The translations under genes and the position numbers were made by a program. A stretch of 64,000 nucleotides of DNA from Tsuneonella amylolytica (lineage in GTDB: Bacteria > Pseudomonadota > Alphaproteobacteria > Sphingomonadales > Sphingomonadaceae): NCBI RefSeq assembly GCF_003626915.1, contig NZ_CP032570.1:1426001-1490000 (forward strand). Direction: 5' to 3'. Below, piece by piece: positions 54,299 to 63,864 of the stretch. Under the pieces are notes generated by a model. It had not been told where the DNA came from and searched no databases. It was given only the letters and a program-made list of their open reading frames with translations. The stretch's first letter is position 1. Every line of letters starts with the position of its first letter.

Positions 54299-54358
54299 TT
54301 CATCGACCGGCAACGGTGTCCCCCGTAGGGCTGCGCATCGATCGAAGGATTGCAACCG

Positions 54359-54691
54359 ATGCGCGGCCCTACACCCTATCTTGCCCCCCTGCTGGCCTTC
54401 GCCCTGTCGGGGTGCATCGCCAGTACCTTGGTGGACGTCGCGACGGCGCCGGTGAAAGTCGCTTCGAAGGCGGTCGACTTGGCGACCACCAGCCAGTCCG
54501 AAGCCGACGAGAAGCGCGGCCGCGAACTCCGCAAGCGCGAGCAGCGCCTCGGCGAACTGCAGCGCCAGCGCGACAAGCTCGAAAAGAAGTGCATCTCGGA
54601 CCGCGATCACCGCGCCTGCGACGAGCTGTCGGCCGTGAATGCCGAGATCAAGGTCATGTTGCCGCAAGTCCCTTACGCGCCCGGCCGCTAA
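54359..54691 (+). CDS. Small putative lipoprotein
   Basis: A 110-residue protein starting MRGPTPYLAPLLAFALSGC, with a lipobox (LSGC) that predicts an N-acylated cysteine at residue 19. The mature part has a long, highly charged coiled-coil helix (EADEKRGRELRKREQRLGEL onward, about residues 45-80) and a second cysteine pair (KKCISDRDHRACDE). ATG 54359 has AAGGA 9 bases upstream; TTG 54350 is less likely. Function unknown. Confidence 0.72.
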   Translation: MRGPTPYLAPLLAFALSGCIASTLVDVATAPVKVASKAVDLATTSQSEADEKRGRELRKREQRLGELQRQRDKLEKKCISDRDHRACDELSAVNAEIKVMLPQVPYAPGR

Positions 54692-54698
54692 GGATCGG

Positions 54699-55658
54699 TC
54701 AGGCGGCCGCGCGCCGCAACCGGTCGTTGATTGCCCGCCCGATACCGGCATCCGGTACCGGCGCAATTGCGATCCGGGACTTGGGCGATGCCGCCGCCAG
54801 ATGGAGACAGGCGTAGAGCCGCGACGCCGCTTCGACCGGATCGCCAGTTGCCGAAAGGGTCGTGTCCCCTGCGATCTCGCCGAACCCGATTATGAACTCG
54901 CCTTCCCGCGCCGATCGCGCGCCCAGCCGGACCGGTTTGCCCGGCGCATAGTGGCTGGCGAGTTGCCCGGGTGCTTCGATCCCCGCATCCCCGCGCCCGA
55001 CAGGTGCGTCGCTCTCCGGCCGGAGAAAGCGGCGGAGTCCCGACAGGTCCACCGGGCCCGGGCGCAATTCGTCCCACGCTCCATCGGCACGGATGGCGAG
55101 GATCGTCGATTCGATTCCGCCGGGGCAAGCCGACCCGTCGTCGATCACCGCATCGATCCGGCCGTCGAGCGTCGCGAGCACGTGCGCCGCACTCGTCGGA
55201 CTGACGAAGCCGCTGCGATTGGCCGACGGAGCGGCGAGCGGCAGTTCGCAAGCATCCAGCACGGCCCGCATCACCGGATGCGCCGGACATCGTAGCGCGA
55301 CGGTGTCGAGACCCGCAGTCACCGCGGGCGCGAGACCGGCACCGACCCTCAAGGGGCACACCAACGTCAAGGGCCCGGGCCACGCCTGCGCCATCACGAC
55401 GTCGGCCCCCGGCGGGAGTGTCGCGAACGCTTCGGCCTCGGCCCGGCTGCGAACATGGACGATCAGCGGATTGAAACCGGGCCGGCCCTTCGCCTCGTAG
55501 ATATGCGCCACCGCGGCGGCGTCGTCGGCCCGGGCGGCAAGGCCGTAGACGGTTTCGGTCGGCACCGCGACGAGCCCGCCGGACGCGAGTATCGAAGCGG
55601 CCCGTGCGATTCCCGAATCGTCCGCGGCGAGCGTTTCCGTAGCGTATTTGCCGTCCAT
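54699..55658 (-). CDS. tsaC: Threonylcarbamoyl-AMP synthase (Sua5/TsaC)
   Basis: Makes threonylcarbamoyl-AMP for the t6A modification of tRNA adenosine 37. The 319-residue protein is of the longer Sua5 type: the YrdC domain (about 15-200) has GGLVAVPTETVYGLAARAD and AQAWPGPLTLV, and the C-terminal Sua5 domain holds SHYAPGKPVRL. ATG 55658 is chosen; GTG 55664 is an alternative. It is divergent from the acyl-CoA dehydrogenase gene with about 60 bases between starts. Confidence 0.93.
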   Translation of the reverse strand: MDGKYATETLAADDSGIARAASILASGGLVAVPTETVYGLAARADDAAAVAHIYEAKGRPGFNPLIVHVRSRAEAEAFATLPPGADVVMAQAWPGPLTLVCPLRVGAGLAPAVTAGLDTVALRCPAHPVMRAVLDACELPLAAPSANRSGFVSPTSAAHVLATLDGRIDAVIDDGSACPGGIESTILAIRADGAWDELRPGPVDLSGLRRFLRPESDAPVGRGDAGIEAPGQLASHYAPGKPVRLGARSAREGEFIIGFGEIAGDTTLSATGDPVEAASRLYACLHLAAASPKSRIAIAPVPDAGIGRAINDRLRRAAA

Positions 55659-55718
55659 CCCCACGCGCTATAAGCGATGGACAACTCCGGCAAGTCGCCC
55701 GAGAAGGAGAATGCCCCC

Positions 55719-57449
55719 GTGTACCGTCCCGCCACCGCCGACCAGTTGCTTGCCCTGTCGGTCAACGCCGGCATCGGCGAACTCGCGCAAAGCGAACGGT
55801 TCGCCGCCTCCGAACCCGATATGGTCGAAGCGATCGTCGAAGGCATCGGCGCGTTCGCAGCGGGCGAATGGGCACCGCTCAACCGGATCGGCGACACCGA
55901 AGGCGCCAAGCTGGAGAACGGCGTCGTCCGCCTGCCCGACGGGTTCGCCGACGCATACGCGCACTACGTCGAGCAGGGCTGGAACGCGATCGCCGGGCCG
56001 GCGGATTTCGGTGGTCAGGGTTTGCCCTTCGCGCTGGGATGCAACGTGCTCGAGAACCTCGGCACCGCGAACTACGCGTTCAACCTGTTACCGATGCTCA
56101 CGACAGGCGCGATCGATGCACTCGAGCAGCATGGTTCGGCCGACCAGAAGGCAACATATCTGCCCAAGATGATCAGCGGCGAATGGTCCGGTACGATGAA
56201 CCTTACCGAACCGCAGGCCGGCAGCGATCTCGGAGCCCTGCGCGCGACGGCCACCCCGGTTATCGATGGCGAGCACGCCGGCAAGTACCGGATCGCTGGC
56301 ACCAAGATCTTCATCACCTGGGGCGATCACGAACTCGCCGAAAACATCATCCACCTCGTGCTCGCCCGCCTGCCCGATGCGCCCGAGGGCAGCCGCGGCA
56401 TCTCGCTGTTCGTGGTGCCCAAGTACCATGTGAAATCCGACGGCAGCCTGGGCCCGCGCAACGACCTTCGCGCGGTCAGCCTAGAGCACAAGCTCGGCAT
56501 CAACGCGTCACCCACCTGCATCATGTCCTACGGCGACAACAACGAATGCATCGGCGAAATCGTCGGGGCGGAACACCGCGGGCTGATGGCGATGTTCACG
56601 ATGATGAACAACGCGCGGATCAATGTCGGTAACCAGGGCGTGCAGATCGCCGAACGCGCGACGCAGGCGGCGATGGCCTACGCCCGCGACCGCGTGCAGA
56701 GCGCGCGCGCCGGTGCCGCCGACCGCGCAGCCATCGCGATCGCCGACCATCCCGACGTGCGGCGGATGCTGCTGCGGATGAAGGCGCTGACGGAAGCTAC
56801 GCGCGCCCTGCTGTATTACACGGCGGGTCAGGTCGACCGGGGCACGCTGGGCGATGCCTCCGCCGCGGCGCGCGGCGAATGCCTGGTGCCGATGCTGAAG
56901 GCCTGGGGCACCGACATAGGGGTCGAAGTCGCGAGCCTCGGCGTGCAGGTCCACGGGGGCATGGGCTATGTCGAGGAAACCGGTGCCGCCCAGCACTACC
57001 GCGATGCGCGGATCGCCCCGATCTACGAAGGCACCAACGGCATTCAGGCGGCCGATCTCGTCACCCGCAAACTGGGGCTCGAAGGCGGCGAGGCGCTGGA
57101 TCGCCTGCTCGGCGACGTCGAGCGCGAAACGGATGGCGCGCTGCGCGATCTGGCCGCCGAATGCCGCGCGACGGCGCAATGGATGCGCGGCGAGGCTTCG
57201 CTCGACGACCGGCTGGCGGGATCGGTGCCGTTCACCACGATGTGCGCGGTCGCAGTCGCGGGTTGGCAGTTGCAGCGACAGGCACGCGCGGTCGAAGCCG
57301 GCGAAGTCCCCGCGCTCGCCACGACCAAGCCGGTCACCGCGCGCTATTTCGCCGAGCAGATCGTACCCGAGGCTCTGGGTCTCGTCGCATCGGCCCGGGG
57401 CGGGTCGGGCCTACTGTACGAACTCACGGCCGAGCAGCTCGCCGGATGA
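55719..57449 (+). CDS. Acyl-CoA dehydrogenase
   Basis: FAD-dependent dehydrogenase of 576 residues for beta-oxidation of acyl-CoA. The N-terminal AcylCoA_DH_N-like part, the middle domain MNLTEPQAGSDLGALRATA and the C-terminal GMGYVEETGAAQHYRDARI with YEGTNGIQAADL (catalytic glutamate region) are typical of the large bacterial group that also has an extra C-terminal domain. GTG 55719 is preferred over ATG 55677 because AAGGAG lies 9 bases upstream and the N-terminus MYRPATADQLLAL fits. Overlaps the next gene by 4 bases. Confidence 0.93.
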   Translation: MYRPATADQLLALSVNAGIGELAQSERFAASEPDMVEAIVEGIGAFAAGEWAPLNRIGDTEGAKLENGVVRLPDGFADAYAHYVEQGWNAIAGPADFGGQGLPFALGCNVLENLGTANYAFNLLPMLTTGAIDALEQHGSADQKATYLPKMISGEWSGTMNLTEPQAGSDLGALRATATPVIDGEHAGKYRIAGTKIFITWGDHELAENIIHLVLARLPDAPEGSRGISLFVVPKYHVKSDGSLGPRNDLRAVSLEHKLGINASPTCIMSYGDNNECIGEIVGAEHRGLMAMFTMMNNARINVGNQGVQIAERATQAAMAYARDRVQSARAGAADRAAIAIADHPDVRRMLLRMKALTEATRALLYYTAGQVDRGTLGDASAAARGECLVPMLKAWGTDIGVEVASLGVQVHGGMGYVEETGAAQHYRDARIAPIYEGTNGIQAADLVTRKLGLEGGEALDRLLGDVERETDGALRDLAAECRATAQWMRGEASLDDRLAGSVPFTTMCAVAVAGWQLQRQARAVEAGEVPALATTKPVTARYFAEQIVPEALGLVASARGGSGLLYELTAEQLAG

Positions 57450-58294
57450 GCGATAGGGCCGCGCAGTCCGAGGCGTTCGAGCGACTTGGCGAACGCATCG
57501 CCGCAGCGCTCGAACGGATCGCGCCGCCGTCAGCGCCGCCTGTCGACTGGACCGCTGCCCCCGCCTACGTGTGGGACGGTGCAGCAGCGCGTCCAGTGCC
57601 CGCCATCGAAGCGCCTGCGCTCGACCAACTGCGCGGCATCGACCGGCAGAAGGACACCGTCGTCGGCAACGTCGCCCGGCTTGCCGCCGGCCATGCGGCG
57701 CATGACATGTTGCTGTGGGGCGCGCGCGGAATGGGGAAGAGCGCGCTCGTCCGGGCTGCGTCACGTGCGGCGGCGGCGGATAGCGGTGGCGACCTGGCGC
57801 TGGTGCAGGTCGCACCGCATGCGCTCGCGAGCCTGCCCACGCTCTTCTCCGCGCTGGAAGGTGTATCCCGCAACTTCCTTGTCTACCTCGACGACCTCGG
57901 TTTTGCCGACGGGGACAGCGCCGGCCCCCGCCAGCTTCGGTCTTGGCTGGAAGGCGGTGTAGAGGCGCGACCAGTCAACGTGCGTCTGGCCGTCACCAGC
58001 AACCTACGGTCGCTCGTCCCGAAGCGCTTGTCGGACCAGGATGATCCGGTGAACCCGCGCGACGCACTGGACGACCTGCAGGCGCTGTCCGACCGCTTTG
58101 GGCTATCGGTCGGCTTTCACGCCGCATCGCAGGACGATTACCTGGCCATCGTCGCCGCCTACGCCGATTCGCTCGGGCTTGCGTGGGACGCAAGCGAAGC
58201 GCTCGAATGGTCGCGGCGACGCGGCGCGCGGTCGGGGCGCACGGCGTGGCAGTTCGTCACCGAGCTCGCCGGCCGCGCCGGCCGCGCGTTCTAG
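57446..58294 (+). CDS. DUF815-type AAA ATPase
   Basis: A 282-residue P-loop ATPase. Walker A is GARGMGKSALVRA (about residues 88-100) and a Walker B-like FLVYLDDLGFADGD follows, with an arginine-rich end. The pattern matches DUF815 (YjoB/AAA_PrkA-adjacent small ATPases), a family without a defined role. Overlap with the acyl-CoA dehydrogenase stop (ATGA) suggests coupled expression. The N-terminal 60 residues are a helical, weakly conserved segment. Confidence 0.83.
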   Translation: MSDRAAQSEAFERLGERIAAALERIAPPSAPPVDWTAAPAYVWDGAAARPVPAIEAPALDQLRGIDRQKDTVVGNVARLAAGHAAHDMLLWGARGMGKSALVRAASRAAAADSGGDLALVQVAPHALASLPTLFSALEGVSRNFLVYLDDLGFADGDSAGPRQLRSWLEGGVEARPVNVRLAVTSNLRSLVPKRLSDQDDPVNPRDALDDLQALSDRFGLSVGFHAASQDDYLAIVAAYADSLGLAWDASEALEWSRRRGARSGRTAWQFVTELAGRAGRAF

Positions 58295-58301
58295 AAAGCC
58301 C

Positions 58302-59768
58302 TCAGTCCTCGTTGGTGACGCGGGCGTAATCCTCCGCCCCGAAGGTCGCTTCCTGCCCGCGCAGTTCGCGCTTCGGCGGCAGCCGGGCGCCGGTGACGCG
58401 CTCGATCGCCGGGGAAGGGGCCGCGCCTGGAGCGGTGACGCGCCACACGATGCCCGCGGTATCGTCGGTGACGAGCAGCGAGCCGTCGTTGGCGAATGCG
58501 ACCCAGGTCGGGCGGCCCTTCGTGGTCTCGCCGTCCTTCGACAAGAAGCCGGTAAGGACCGGGATCGGTTCGCCCGTCGGATTGCCGCGCGCATCGAACG
58601 GCACGTAGATCACGTCGTAGCCCGACTTGGGCTCCCGGTTCCATGACCCGTGGCGCGCAATCACCGCGCCGCTCGCGAACCGGTCGCCCAGCGTGGATCC
58701 GTTGCCCGTGAAGGCAAGGCCGAGCGCGGCGACATGCGGCCCGAGAGCGTAGCGCGGCAGGCGGATGTATTCGGGATTGAACCAGCCCGGTGTCGGCGCA
58801 TCGACGCGGTCGTCGAAGTTGTCGCGCCACCAGACCCACGGCCAGCCATACTGCGCGCCGATCGGCACATTGGTCAGGTAATCGGGAACCAGGTCGCTGC
58901 CGAGCATGTCGCGCTCGTTGACCGTAGTCCACAATTCCCCGCTCCAGGGGCTGATCGCAAGGCCGTTGGGATTGCGCAGGCCGCCCGCGAACTGGCGCTG
59001 GCGGTTGGTTTCGAGGTTGTAGTCCCAGATCGCCGCGCGGCCTTCCTCCACGTCCATGCCCTGTTCGCCGACGTTGGACGCCGATCCGACCGCGACATAG
59101 ATGTGGGTCCCGTCGGGCGAGAGGAGGATGTTGCGCATCCAATGGTTGCCCGCTGCGGGCAGGTCCATCAGCTTGCGGGGTGTGCCGGTCAGCGCGGTGG
59201 CGCCTTCCTTATACGGGAAAGCCAGCAGCGCATCGTGGTTGGCGACGTAGAGCGTGCCGTCCTTCCACGCCATGCCCGAGGGCGAGGACAGCGCCGCGTT
59301 GGTCAGCGTCGCGACCCGCTCGGCCTTTCCGTCGCCGTTGGCGTCGCGCAGAACGGCGATCGCATTCGCGGACGGTGCGGCAGCACCGGCTTTCTCGAAC
59401 AGCCAGCCCATCACGAGCCCGGTGATGCCGCCCGGGCCCCGGCCCGCAGGGCCGTTGGTCAGCGCGACGAGAACGTCTCCGTTCGGCATGACGTGCATCG
59501 TGCGCGGATGGTCGAGCCCGTCGGCAAAGCGCGTGACCGCGAGGCCCTGCGCGGCGACGGGGACTTCGTTGGCCTTCCAACCCACCGGTTCGGCGATACC
59601 GACCGTGGGAATGGTCTCGTAGCGCGGCCGCAGCAGCGTCGGGTCGGTCCCGGTCAGGGTGCCGATCGGCTGTTTGGCTTCGTCGGGCTGGAGGAGATAG
59701 GTGACCACGCCGACGAGCAGGAGGATCGCCACGAGGACACCGACGAGGATCTTGCGGCCGGTGGTCAT
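58302..59768 (-). CDS. Sorbosone-dehydrogenase-like beta-propeller protein
   Basis: A 488-residue protein anchored by an N-terminal membrane helix (residues about 6-25, KILVGVLVAILLLVGVVTYLL). The rest is a PQQ/glucose-sorbosone dehydrogenase-type six-bladed propeller: LDHPRTMHVMPNGDVLVAL, NILLSPDGTHIYVAVGSASN, LRNPNGLAISPWSGELW and NDGSLLVTDDTAGIVWRV are visible blade motifs. ATG 59768 is used; a longer frame starts at 59804. Substrate unknown. Convergent with the ATPase gene. Confidence 0.87.
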   Translation of the reverse strand: MTTGRKILVGVLVAILLLVGVVTYLLQPDEAKQPIGTLTGTDPTLLRPRYETIPTVGIAEPVGWKANEVPVAAQGLAVTRFADGLDHPRTMHVMPNGDVLVALTNGPAGRGPGGITGLVMGWLFEKAGAAAPSANAIAVLRDANGDGKAERVATLTNAALSSPSGMAWKDGTLYVANHDALLAFPYKEGATALTGTPRKLMDLPAAGNHWMRNILLSPDGTHIYVAVGSASNVGEQGMDVEEGRAAIWDYNLETNRQRQFAGGLRNPNGLAISPWSGELWTTVNERDMLGSDLVPDYLTNVPIGAQYGWPWVWWRDNFDDRVDAPTPGWFNPEYIRLPRYALGPHVAALGLAFTGNGSTLGDRFASGAVIARHGSWNREPKSGYDVIYVPFDARGNPTGEPIPVLTGFLSKDGETTKGRPTWVAFANDGSLLVTDDTAGIVWRVTAPGAAPSPAIERVTGARLPPKRELRGQEATFGAEDYARVTNED

Positions 59769-59831
59769 GTCCCAAGCATTAGGCGCGTGCGGCGCTTGCG
59801 GCAACGGCGCGGTGCGCTAGGGCGGGCCGCG

Positions 59832-60314
59832 ATGTACGACTTCCGCCCCGACGCCGAACTGGCGAAGCCCGAGCTGTACCGCCAGCTGCACGATGCCGCC
59901 GCCGCTTTGACCGATGGCGAACCGGATGGGATCGCCAACATGGCCAACGTTGCGGCCCTAATGTGGGAGTATGTGCCCGGTCTCAACTGGGCGGGGTTCT
60001 ACCGGATGGTAGACGGCGGGCTCGTGCTCGGTCCGTTCGCAGGTCGGCCCGCGTGCATTCGCATTCCTTTCGGGAGCGGGGTCTGCGGAGCGGCTGCGGC
60101 GAGCGGCGAAACCCAGCTTGTCGAGGACGTCCACGCCTTCCCCGGACACATCGCCTGCGACGCGGCAAGCCGCAGCGAACTCGTCGTGCCGGTGATCCGC
60201 GACGGGGATGTAATTGCGGTGATCGATCTCGACAGCCCCCACCTCGCGCGCTTCGATGGCGAAGATGCAGCAGGGATCGAGGCGTTGGCTGCGATGCTGG
60301 CGACCCGCATCTAG
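59832..60314 (+). CDS. msrC: Free methionine-(R)-sulfoxide reductase
   Basis: GAF-domain enzyme of 160 residues that reduces free methionine-R-sulfoxide. C75 (RPACIRI), C85 (GSGVCGAA) and C109 (HIACDAA) have the same spacings, 10 and 24, as Cys84, Cys94 and Cys118 of E. coli MsrC, so the redox-active set is complete. GSGVCG and IDLDSP are GAF-core motifs of this family. ATG 59832 fits. Divergent from the sorbosone-like gene with about 60 bases between starts. Confidence 0.92.
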   Translation: MYDFRPDAELAKPELYRQLHDAAAALTDGEPDGIANMANVAALMWEYVPGLNWAGFYRMVDGGLVLGPFAGRPACIRIPFGSGVCGAAAASGETQLVEDVHAFPGHIACDAASRSELVVPVIRDGDVIAVIDLDSPHLARFDGEDAAGIEALAAMLATRI

Positions 60315-60464
60315 TTCCCGAAGCGACGCGGAACGACCCGTTTCGGGACAGCGCCGCGCTCCCTTCTTGGGCGGGCGCGGGCGGCGATGCTAAATTTTCC
60401 TTTAACGCGCGGCGACTCGGGTCAGATACTCGTCGGTCGGCGGGCACAGAACAGGGAAATCTGC

Positions 60465-61370
60465 ATGACCGCTACTCGCCTTCGCCCCGCTCGACTTGTC
60501 CCTGCCGCGATCGCGTCCGCCGGCCTTATCTTATCGGCGCCCGCCTTCGCGCAGAACGGCCCGGATCCGGCGGTGCCCTATCAGTATGCGGTTCCGGCTG
60601 GCGCGGTCGTTGCCGGCGCGCCCGTCATGCAGCCCGCCGGGCAGGCGACAATGGAGTGGTACGACGCGGGCGCGGCGCTGCCGCTTCCGCCCCCCCCGCC
60701 GCCGGCCGTACCCTACCCTTCTCCCTATCCGCACGCGGGCGTTCCCGGCCCCGGTTCATATCCCGCGCCTTACCCTGCCGCTGCCGGGCCGCGGTTCGAT
60801 CGCTCGGCATGGCTCGACGACTGCCAGGCGCGCACCCGCGGCCTCAGCAAGCGCGAGGAACGCGCAAGCGTGATCACGGGCCTGCTCGGCGCCGTGGCCG
60901 GGGGCGTGATCGGCAACCGGGCTTACGACAGCGAACGTCTCGCGGGGACCCTGATCGGTGCGGGCGTCGGCGGACTCGCCGGCCTTGCCATCGGCGCCGC
61001 GATCGGGGCGGCCGGCAAGATCAAGCGCAGCGACGAATGCTCGTGGTATCTCGACCGCTACATGGGCGGCGGCTTCGGCGCACACGGATATGCCTACAGT
61101 GCAGGATACCCGGGCTACGGCGCGGCCGGCGGTTACGGGTACGGATACAATTACGGCTATGAATACGGATACGGCGGCGTCGCTTACGTACCCGTTCTCG
61201 TGGCGGTGCCCCAGCAGCAGGTCGTGCGCGAAACCGTGACCGAGGAATGGGTCGACGTGCCGGTCCGCGCCCGCACGATCCAGCGCACACGGACGAAGGC
61301 GGTCCACCACCCGGCGCCGGTCCGCCATACGAAAACGGTTTCCGACAAGCGCATCCGTTACAGCAAGTAG
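60465..61370 (+). CDS. Glycine-zipper 2TM domain secreted protein
   Basis: A 301-residue exported protein. After a signal peptide (LVPAAIASAGLILSAPAFAQ) come a proline-rich stretch (PLPPPPPPAVPYPSPYP), a glycine-zipper segment of two hydrophobic helices (GLLGAVAGGVIGNRAY, then GTLIGAGVGGLAGLAIGAAIG), a Tyr/Gly-rich repeat (GYGYGYNYGYEYGYG) and a basic C-terminus. Glycine-zipper 2TM proteins are typical of outer-membrane or envelope stress proteins. ATG 60465 is used; a CtrA-like TAAA-N7-TTAAC sequence lies at 60391-60406. Confidence 0.78.
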   Translation: MTATRLRPARLVPAAIASAGLILSAPAFAQNGPDPAVPYQYAVPAGAVVAGAPVMQPAGQATMEWYDAGAALPLPPPPPPAVPYPSPYPHAGVPGPGSYPAPYPAAAGPRFDRSAWLDDCQARTRGLSKREERASVITGLLGAVAGGVIGNRAYDSERLAGTLIGAGVGGLAGLAIGAAIGAAGKIKRSDECSWYLDRYMGGGFGAHGYAYSAGYPGYGAAGGYGYGYNYGYEYGYGGVAYVPVLVAVPQQQVVRETVTEEWVDVPVRARTIQRTRTKAVHHPAPVRHTKTVSDKRIRYSK

Positions 61371-61377
61371 GGCGCGA

Positions 61378-63864
61378 TCAATTCCGCGCGGCGATGGCAG
61401 GCGCCCTACGCCGGTCGCCGCGCGAGCGATCCTTTGCGCGCGATCCCTCGACCGCTGTATAGGACGCATCACCCTCCGCCGCGATCGCTCGCGGCGTGCA
61501 GACGAGTGGCGCAGCGTCGTCCTTCTCGAGGTCGATACCGGCCAGTTCGACGACGCAGGCCGAACCCGGCCGGCCGACGATCAGCCGCTTCTCGCGCGCG
61601 CCGGCGTTGAGCTCGACCATGCCGTCGAATCCCGTCAGGCCCAGATCGCCCGAGGGCTGCGCGCGCACCGGCAGGCCCGCCGGAAGGGCGTTGCCGGTCG
61701 GATCCACCAGCGCGCGGAGCACGGGCACGAACCGCACGGCATCGATCTGCACCAGCGCGACCGAGCGCCGGGCAACCCGGATGATCTTTTCCGTCGAGCG
61801 GACCAGCGCGTCGACGGGCAGCTTGTCGGCATCCACGTCGATCCGCACCCCGGCCTGGGCCGCGACATTCTGGATGAGCAGCCGCCCGTTCTTGTCGGTG
61901 TAGCCGACCAGCCTGTTCTCGTACGTGATCGGCACGCCGCCCACCTCACCGGTCCGCACAAGTGCAAGGCTCGATCCCGCGGTATTGCGCGCGAATACCC
62001 CGCCACCGGCCACGATCAGCGATCCGCGCATGTTCGCGCGCGCGGCGATCTGGCCGTTCACTTCCTCGGCCTGCCCCACCAGCCGGAAACCGCGTTGCCG
62101 CCACGAGAGTTCGCCGCCCAGGCGGTGCGTGTTCTCGGACAGGCTGGCGGTGGCCCGGTAGCCAAAGTCTCCTTCGCGCAGGTCGTCCTTCTGGAAGGTC
62201 GCGCCCCCGCTCGTGCGCCCGCCGTTGTGCGTTACGAATGCCGCCGCGTGGCGCTCCGGCCCGATGTTGAACGACAGGCCGATCGATGCGGCGAAGTCGC
62301 GTTCGCCCGAGCCCCAGCGATATCCCGCCGAGGTATACATCCGCAGACGATTGCTGACCTGGGTCTCGAAATTCGCGCGAGCGGAGTTGGTCTGACGCGG
62401 TCGGCTAAGACGAAAGCGGTCGGCGCGACTTTCTTCACGAACGAAGGAAAGTTGCGCCTGCGCCTGTGCACCCAGCCGGTAGGAGGCGTTGGCGAAGTAA
62501 CGCCGGTTGAGCACCGGGTCGCCAAGCTTCGTCGCTACGTCGCGATAGCCGGCGGACGGCACGACGGCACCGGCCGCCAGCGCGAGGCGGGGCCCGACCG
62601 ATTCGACAGTCGCGGACAGCAAAGTGCCGCTCGTAGCTCCCCCGTCACGGCTGTACCGAGCCTCGACCATGGCCTTGGCGAAACCGCCGACGACGAAATC
62701 GGCGCGCACGCCTGCATTGAGCAGGCCGGCGGTCCACTCCCCGCTTCCCTCCACGGTCAGGACGGACGAAATCCCCCGCCTGACATATGCGGAGGCGGCG
62801 AGTTGTCCGTAGTCGTTGCTGCGTTCGCCATACCGTCGCCGGACGAAACCCGCATTGACTGCGTATCCGGTCGTCGTCGGGGCCAGGAGATCGCGCGAGT
62901 TGTAGAACCGCGCGGTCTGGATCGTCTCGCGCCCCAAAGTGTCGCGCAGCACAACCGACAGCTCGCCCCGTCCCGGTGCGACCGGAATGTTGCGAACCGT
63001 GAATTCACCGGGTTCGATCTTGCCGACTTCGTAGCGCCGGTCTGCACCCACGATGTCGAGGGTCGTCGGTACCGCGACCTGGCCGCTGAAGGCCGGCAGC
63101 GGAATGGTGACGAGATCGGGTCGCAGGTCGAAATCGCTGGCGATCTGCAGGCCGCCCATTCGCACCGCGCGTTGCGATTGCGACCCGGCGCTCACGAAAT
63201 CGCCCGCAGTTGCGATGATCCCCTTTTGTTCTCCAGCCCAACGGATCGCGCTGTCGAGCCGGAGGATCGCGTCCGACCTCGGCCCGGGGGATGTGGTCGC
63301 GCGCAAGCTGGTGAACGCAGCGAGATTGCCGCGGACGAGTGTTGCCTCGGCAAAGCCGCCGAGCACGCTGTCGCCTGGCGACCAGGCGGCGTTGAGGTCG
63401 TAATCGATGCGCAGGGCGAGGAGCGGCGAACTCTGTCCTTCGCGGCGCTCCTGTGCGGTCAGGTCGCGGAAGTTGCCGCCGTCGCTCTTGCGGAACAGCG
63501 CGACGGAAAGTGTCTGGCGCAACTTGTCGAAGCGCCACTCGTACACCTTGAGGTCCGACAACTTGACCGGACCCTGCACCCCCTGCGGGACGGGAAGGCC
63601 GGCGGCCCGCGCGTCACCGGCGTCGATCGCGATATCGTCTCCGGTTCCACTGAGCGAGACCATGCGCGCGCGAGCACGCCCGTCGACCACGATCTCGGAA
63701 AGACCGGGCGCGGCTTCGCTCAGCGCGACGCTCTGGACCGTCAGGTCCTTGGGAAGGGCGAAAGGATCGTCCTGCGCGCGGGCCGGGGGCCCGAGGAAAG
63801 CGGCGCCGGTGGCCGCGATCAGCGCAAGGAGATGCCTAGCTGCACACGGACGTGGGCTGGACAT
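61378..63864 (-). CDS. Fimbrial outer-membrane usher protein (FimD family)
   Basis: An 828-residue outer-membrane usher that exports and assembles chaperone-bound pilins. A signal peptide (cleavage after residue about 30, PPARAQ) is followed by the N-terminal domain and a long beta-barrel with regular amphipathic strands, and a Cys pair at the C-terminus (GSACVVEL and PLVCTP). PapC/FimD-specific motifs are weak, as in alphaproteobacterial ushers, so the family rests on length, order and the chaperone-like gene upstream. The start overlaps that gene by 29 bases. Confidence 0.83.
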   Translation of the reverse strand: MSSPRPCAARHLLALIAATGAAFLGPPARAQDDPFALPKDLTVQSVALSEAAPGLSEIVVDGRARARMVSLSGTGDDIAIDAGDARAAGLPVPQGVQGPVKLSDLKVYEWRFDKLRQTLSVALFRKSDGGNFRDLTAQERREGQSSPLLALRIDYDLNAAWSPGDSVLGGFAEATLVRGNLAAFTSLRATTSPGPRSDAILRLDSAIRWAGEQKGIIATAGDFVSAGSQSQRAVRMGGLQIASDFDLRPDLVTIPLPAFSGQVAVPTTLDIVGADRRYEVGKIEPGEFTVRNIPVAPGRGELSVVLRDTLGRETIQTARFYNSRDLLAPTTTGYAVNAGFVRRRYGERSNDYGQLAASAYVRRGISSVLTVEGSGEWTAGLLNAGVRADFVVGGFAKAMVEARYSRDGGATSGTLLSATVESVGPRLALAAGAVVPSAGYRDVATKLGDPVLNRRYFANASYRLGAQAQAQLSFVREESRADRFRLSRPRQTNSARANFETQVSNRLRMYTSAGYRWGSGERDFAASIGLSFNIGPERHAAAFVTHNGGRTSGGATFQKDDLREGDFGYRATASLSENTHRLGGELSWRQRGFRLVGQAEEVNGQIAARANMRGSLIVAGGGVFARNTAGSSLALVRTGEVGGVPITYENRLVGYTDKNGRLLIQNVAAQAGVRIDVDADKLPVDALVRSTEKIIRVARRSVALVQIDAVRFVPVLRALVDPTGNALPAGLPVRAQPSGDLGLTGFDGMVELNAGAREKRLIVGRPGSACVVELAGIDLEKDDAAPLVCTPRAIAAEGDASYTAVEGSRAKDRSRGDRRRAPAIAARN

